Position numbers and translations under genes: made by a program. Below the pieces are notes generated by a model. It was not told where the DNA came from, searched no databases, and was given only the letters and a program-made list of their open reading frames with translations. Shown here piece after piece: positions 21,318-24,205 of a stretch of DNA of 24,205 bases (within the stretch, counting starts at the first letter, position 1; every line of letters begins with the position of its first letter). The DNA comes from a virus. The stretch is taken from the IMG/VR virus record IMGVR_UViG_3300031208_000019, positions 1-24,205 of that record; one strand, written 5' to 3'.

Positions 21318-22784
21318 ATGAACGAATTTAATAAGATAGGCGAAGACCTTTTTAATAAAATTAGAGGAAGATTTCCTAACGTTACTATTGGTGACGAAGA
21401 AGGAAATGTTACCAACGAGCCAGAAGAAGCTCGATTCTTTGACTTTGAGTTTAAAGAAGGCAATACTAAGCTGGGGAAAGTTAGCGTAAGCATCGACGAA
21501 GACGAAGGCTTAGCTGTTATTTTCTCTAAAGACTTTATGCAAGGTCAAGACAGCATAACGCAAAAACGCTGGTACAGCTTTCTTAAAGAATTGCGCGTAT
21601 TCAGTAAAAAGCGCATGATGGGCTTTAGTATACGCGACATTAATAAGTCTAACTTAAATAAAAGAGATTACAAATTTTTAGCTACTAATCGGTCTGGGGA
21701 CGATCAAATGACAGAATCAAAATTATACGGTACTCACAAAACGAGTTATCAAAACGTAGACAATGCCAGGCTTGTGATCAAGCATACAGAAAGTATAGAT
21801 CAAGAAAAGTCAAGTGCTCGTTCGACAAAAGTAGGGTCGATCTATATTGAAAATGACCAAGGCGAACGGTTTAGATATCCGTTTAATCATCTAAGTGGTG
21901 CTCGAGCAATGGCTCGTCACGTTGCAGAAGGTGGCAAACCGTTTGACGAATTTGGCAGTCACATCACAGGCCTGTCAGAAGAGATAGCAAAATTGCGCAA
22001 GTTTAAGACCCACATGGGACGCAATTCTGTTATGGCAGAAAGTTTAGCAGGCTACATGGACATCGTTAAAGAACGATTAGTTACTGTTAAAAAGACACTA
22101 GAGCAATTACAAAAGCCTAATTACTATAAAGAAACATTTGACTCATTTGAAGTTCCTGTAATGGAAGACGTTCCGAATGATGTACGTGATAACTGGATCG
22201 ACGAACTAACTATCAAACAGTTTAACGAAGACCTTAAAGATGTATTCCCTTACATATATAATCTTGTATCTGAAAAGACCAAGACTAAAGAGATGGGCCC
22301 GGACGACTTTATGAGCGAAGCAGACGATCCGTGCTGGGACAATTATAAGCAAGTAGGTATGAAAGACAAAGGCGGAAAGAAAGTTCCGAACTGTGTGCCG
22401 GAAGAGTCTCAGATCGAATCAATCTTTAACGAACTAGCAGGGCAGTGGGCCGACGAAGGTTATACTGCCGACGACGAAGGTGACGAAGGTGACGAACACG
22501 AAGGTGACGAAGTAAACGGAGCAGAACCTCAGCCAGCACAGACCCCTATTAGTGAATTTGTACTCAGCTATTACGATAGAGAAACAGGCACGTTCCCTAA
22601 AGGAGAAACGGCTGTATTAACTATGGTAGAGAAAGAGTACGGAGACCAGTATATTAAACCTGCTAAACAGTTTATTGAGCGGGTAGGGCAGGTATACGAA
22701 CAATTTCGTGGTACATCTGATACAATGGTGCGCGACGAAGAACAATACGAATTTGAGCGTATGAGAAACTTAGCTGGGGTGTAA
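21318..22784 (+). CDS. Large conserved T4-like marine phage protein of unknown function
   Basis: A 488-residue acidic protein, not a family I can name. The first ~150 residues (FDFEFKEGNTKLGKVSVSID, WYSFLKELRVFSKKRMMGFSIRD) look alpha/beta; the middle has ESLAGYMDIVKERLVTVKKTLEQL as a likely coiled coil. Near residue 340 lies DPCWDNYKQVGMKDKGGKK followed by VPNCVPE, a Cys-containing motif that recurs in unrelated structural proteins of marine T4-like phages. It is followed by a GDEGDEHEGDE acidic run and a helical C-terminus. Position after gp17 and a late box point to head or packaging work; a structural role is likely but unproven. No Shine-Dalgarno precedes the ATG. Confidence 0.8.
   Translation: MNEFNKIGEDLFNKIRGRFPNVTIGDEEGNVTNEPEEARFFDFEFKEGNTKLGKVSVSIDEDEGLAVIFSKDFMQGQDSITQKRWYSFLKELRVFSKKRMMGFSIRDINKSNLNKRDYKFLATNRSGDDQMTESKLYGTHKTSYQNVDNARLVIKHTESIDQEKSSARSTKVGSIYIENDQGERFRYPFNHLSGARAMARHVAEGGKPFDEFGSHITGLSEEIAKLRKFKTHMGRNSVMAESLAGYMDIVKERLVTVKKTLEQLQKPNYYKETFDSFEVPVMEDVPNDVRDNWIDELTIKQFNEDLKDVFPYIYNLVSEKTKTKEMGPDDFMSEADDPCWDNYKQVGMKDKGGKKVPNCVPEESQIESIFNELAGQWADEGYTADDEGDEGDEHEGDEVNGAEPQPAQTPISEFVLSYYDRETGTFPKGETAVLTMVEKEYGDQYIKPAKQFIERVGQVYEQFRGTSDTMVRDEEQYEFERMRNLAGV
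22473..22511 (+). repeat. Short GACGAAGGT tandem repeats
   Basis: GACGAAGGT occurs at 22473-22481 and 22482-22490, then with an insertion up to 22505 and a further partial copy. They encode the acidic DEGDEGDEHEGDE linker of the 488-residue protein. Confidence 0.6.
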
Positions 22785-22807
22785 GGCCCGCTAAGTCGTT
22801 CATTTTT
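22768..22807 (+). terminator. Probable terminator before gp32
   Basis: ACTTAGC (22768-22774) and GCTAAGT (22790-22796) form a 7-bp stem that can extend by GGG/CCC after one bulged base; a T5 run follows at 22803-22807. The left arm is the end of the preceding coding sequence. It separates the late unit from the gp32 promoters. Confidence 0.5.
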
Positions 22808-22821
22808 AAAGAAAAAATCAG

Positions 22822-22850
22822 TTGACAGGATAAATAAACTTGTGTAGTAT
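22822..22850 (+). promoter_or_regulatory. Sigma70-type early promoter for gp32 overlapping a late box
   Basis: TTGACA (22822-22827), a 17-bp spacer and TAGTAT (22845-22850, four of six consensus bases) form a plausible early promoter; TATATA (22848-22853) is an alternative -10 with a 20-bp spacer. GATAAATA, the late box, lies inside the spacer at 22829-22836. gp32 may thus be transcribed both early and late. Confidence 0.65.
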
Positions 22851-22940
22851 ATAACATGTGCTACACAATTAAAGGCACAAGCAGTTAAGAGCTGCAACTA
22901 AAACATAGGCAAAAGGCAAAACACAGGAGGCACTTATACT
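22840..22940 (+). promoter_or_regulatory. Long A-rich leader of gp32 with inverted repeats
   Basis: TTGTGTAG (22840-22847) and CTACACAA (22861-22868) are an 8-bp perfect inverted repeat over the promoter start. Farther on is GCAG/CTGC with a 7-nt loop, then an A-rich stretch up to AGGAGG (22925-22930), 10 nt before the ATG. T4 gp32 represses its own mRNA by nucleating on a leader structure and spreading over unstructured A/U-rich RNA; this leader could serve the same purpose, by inference. Confidence 0.4.
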
Positions 22941-23972
22941 ATGGCTACACTAGCGGAAATTCGCGCAAAACTCAAAGATCAAGAAGCAAACAAAGGCGGC
23001 AACACCCAATCATACGGTGATAATGCTATTTTTCCATTCTGGAACATCAAAGAAGGCGAAAGCACTGTTTTTCGTTTTTTACCTGATGGCAATACCGAAA
23101 ACACATTCTTCTGGGCTGAACGTCTTATGATCAAACTGCCATTCGCAGGGATCAAAGGTGAGACTGATTCACGTCCTGTACAAGTACAAGTACCCTGCAT
23201 GGAAATGTATGGAAAGACTTGTCCTGTACTAGCAGAAGTGCGTGGTTGGTTCAAAGACCCAGCATTAGAAGACATGGGCCGCAAGTACTGGAAAAAGCGT
23301 TCTTATATTTTCCAAGGCTTCGTTACTGATACCCCATTAAAAGAAGAAAACCCCCCTGAAAATCCGATTCGTCGGTTTGTCATTGGACCGCAGATCTTCC
23401 AGATTATCAAGCAGGCTCTTATGGATCCTGATATGGAAGAACTGCCAACTGACTACACTGCCGGTATTGATTTTCGACTTAACAAGACTAGTAAAGGCGG
23501 CTTTGCTGATTACTCTTCATCTAACTGGGCAAGACGTGATCGCCCGCTTAGCGACGAAGAGAAGAAAGCAGTTGACGAACATGGCTTGTTTAACATGAGC
23601 GACTTCTTACCAAAAGAACCTGATGACGTAGCAGTACAAGTTATCAAGGAAATGTTTGAAGCCAGCGTAGACGGCGAAGCATACGATGCAGATCGTTGGA
23701 GCCAATACTTCCGTCCTGCAGGTGTTAGTGCAAAGACTGGTGATCCCAACAAGGGCCCAGGTGGCACGTCTAAGCCAGCAGCTAAGCCAGCAGCTAAGCC
23801 AGTATCAAATACTGACAAGCCAACAGCTAAGGCCGAAAGCACACTAGCTGAAGACGAAGCAACCTTACCTTGGAACAATGATGACAAGGATGCTAAGACA
23901 GAGACAAAATCTGAAGGCGGCGGTAGCGCCCAAGATATTCTGTCAATGATCCGTTCACGTCAGAATCAGTAA
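22941..23972 (+). CDS. 32: gp32-like single-stranded DNA-binding protein
   Basis: A 343-residue cooperative ssDNA-binding protein of replication, recombination and repair. The T4-like core is clear: FPFWNIKEGESTVFRFLPDG, FWAERLMIKLPFAGI, PVQVQVPCMEMYGKTCPV, MGRKYWKKRSYIFQGFV and RRFVIGPQIFQIIKQAL (OB-fold region). Of the T4 zinc ligands only two Cys are visible (C86, C94), so the zinc finger of T4 gp32 seems to be missing, as in marine relatives. The C-terminus is a KPAAKPAAKP linker and an acidic tail (LAEDEATLPWNNDDKD), the part that recruits partner proteins in T4. uvsX follows, a natural partner. Confidence 0.93.
   Translation: MATLAEIRAKLKDQEANKGGNTQSYGDNAIFPFWNIKEGESTVFRFLPDGNTENTFFWAERLMIKLPFAGIKGETDSRPVQVQVPCMEMYGKTCPVLAEVRGWFKDPALEDMGRKYWKKRSYIFQGFVTDTPLKEENPPENPIRRFVIGPQIFQIIKQALMDPDMEELPTDYTAGIDFRLNKTSKGGFADYSSSNWARRDRPLSDEEKKAVDEHGLFNMSDFLPKEPDDVAVQVIKEMFEASVDGEAYDADRWSQYFRPAGVSAKTGDPNKGPGGTSKPAAKPAAKPVSNTDKPTAKAESTLAEDEATLPWNNDDKDAKTETKSEGGGSAQDILSMIRSRQNQ
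23771..23802 (+). repeat. Tandem 12-bp repeat in the gp32 linker
   Basis: TAAGCCAGCAGC occurs twice in tandem (23771-23782, 23783-23794) plus eight bases of a third copy. It encodes the K-P-A-A linker, a site where copy number could change by slippage in steps of four residues. Confidence 0.75.
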
Positions 23973-23980
23973 TAGGCACA

Positions 23981-24005
23981 ACTAGGGGGAGTTCTTCCCC
24001 CTAGT
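23981..24005 (+). terminator. Hairpin terminator between gp32 and uvsX
   Basis: ACTAGGGGGA (23981-23990) and TCCCCCTAGT (23996-24005) form a perfect 10-bp stem with a 5-nt loop, 8 nt after the gp32 stop. There is no continuous T-run (ATTATTAA follows), so some read-through into uvsX is likely. Confidence 0.75.
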
Positions 24006-24031
24006 ATTATTAACTAGCACAGGAGTCATTA

Positions 24032-24205
24032 ATGGCTAAATCTTTCGATCCGACAAAATTCAGGAAAGACATAACAAAAGCAATAACAGGCATGAGCACT
24101 GGTTTTAACGATCCAACTGATTGGGTATCGACTGGCAGCTATGCCTTGAACTATCTAATCAGTGGAGACTTTCATCGAGGCGTACCATTGGGCAAAGTAA
24201 CAGTA
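24032..24205 (+). CDS. uvsX: UvsX-like RecA-family recombinase (5' part, runs off the window)
   Basis: 58 codons from ATG 24032, with AGGAG (24021-24025) 6 nt upstream. The translation MAKSFDPTKFRKDITKAI...DWVSTGSYALNYLISGDF, then GVPLGKVTV, matches the region of UvsX/RecA proteins just before the Walker A loop (the 'TGS..LN..lsG....G.P..k...' pattern); the P-loop itself lies beyond the right edge. UvsX forms filaments on ssDNA for strand exchange and works with gp32, encoded directly upstream. Assignment depends on the short N-terminal part and on context. Confidence 0.85.
   Translation, partial: MAKSFDPTKFRKDITKAITGMSTGFNDPTDWVSTGSYALNYLISGDFHRGVPLGKVTV

Noticed and set aside
1-24205. tRNA genes, CRISPR arrays, integrase or transposon ends
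   Set aside because: The gaps between genes are all under 160 bp and none shows a cloverleaf, regular direct repeats with spacers, or terminal repeats with a transposase.

Overview
The window is a stretch of the genome of a T4-like (Straboviridae/Kyanoviridae-type) contractile-tailed phage, most like the marine T4-like group. Recognisable T4-type genes are gp15 (tail terminator), gp14 and gp13 (neck), gp18 (sheath), gp19 (tube), gp4 (head completion), gp16 and gp17 (terminase), gp32 (ssDNA-binding protein) and the beginning of uvsX. The host cannot be read from this window. ADP-heptose genes fit a Gram-negative host, but no host photosynthesis marker is present and I see no tRNA, rRNA, IS element, integrase or CRISPR array.

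Layout. (1) 1-3321, plus strand: end of an unknown gene, a GT9/heptosyltransferase-like protein, a NodU/TobZ-type O-carbamoyltransferase, and a small unknown protein. (2) 3316-9384, minus strand: read from the right, gp14, gp15, a Nudix hydrolase, HldE, HldD, a cupin and a GmhB-like HAD phosphatase. This appears to be one long late operon in which neck/tail genes run directly into three enzymes of ADP-heptose synthesis. (3) 9464-11372: gp13, a P-loop (dNMP kinase-like) gene with its own sigma70-like promoter, and an HNH gene on the minus strand. (4) 11484-17655: an enlarged sheath protein gp18, tube gp19, a second tube-like protein, a conserved structural protein and gp4. (5) 17685-22784: small terminase, two proteins with possible capsid-targeting N-termini, large terminase and a large conserved protein. 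(6) 22785-24205: gp32 with an early and a late promoter signal, a hairpin, and the start of uvsX.

Regulation. Ten copies of an octamer ending in ATAAATA (seven of them GATAAATA) lie just upstream of genes. They resemble the T4 late -10 box TATAAATA. In three cases (15612, 19727, 21318) the box lies 4-5 nt before the ATG and no Shine-Dalgarno is seen, which would give leaderless or nearly leaderless late mRNAs. Two genes (129 and 10509) have inverted repeats around their ribosome binding sites. At 10509 a perfect-spaced TTGACA/TATAAT promoter lies so that read-through RNA can hide the RBS while RNA from the local promoter cannot.

Most notable point: the heptosyltransferase-like, carbamoyltransferase, HldE, GmhB-like and HldD proteins together read as a nearly complete phage route for making, transferring and possibly carbamoylating heptose. 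GmhA, the first enzyme, is not in the window. The final acceptor (LPS, virion protein or DNA) is unknown.
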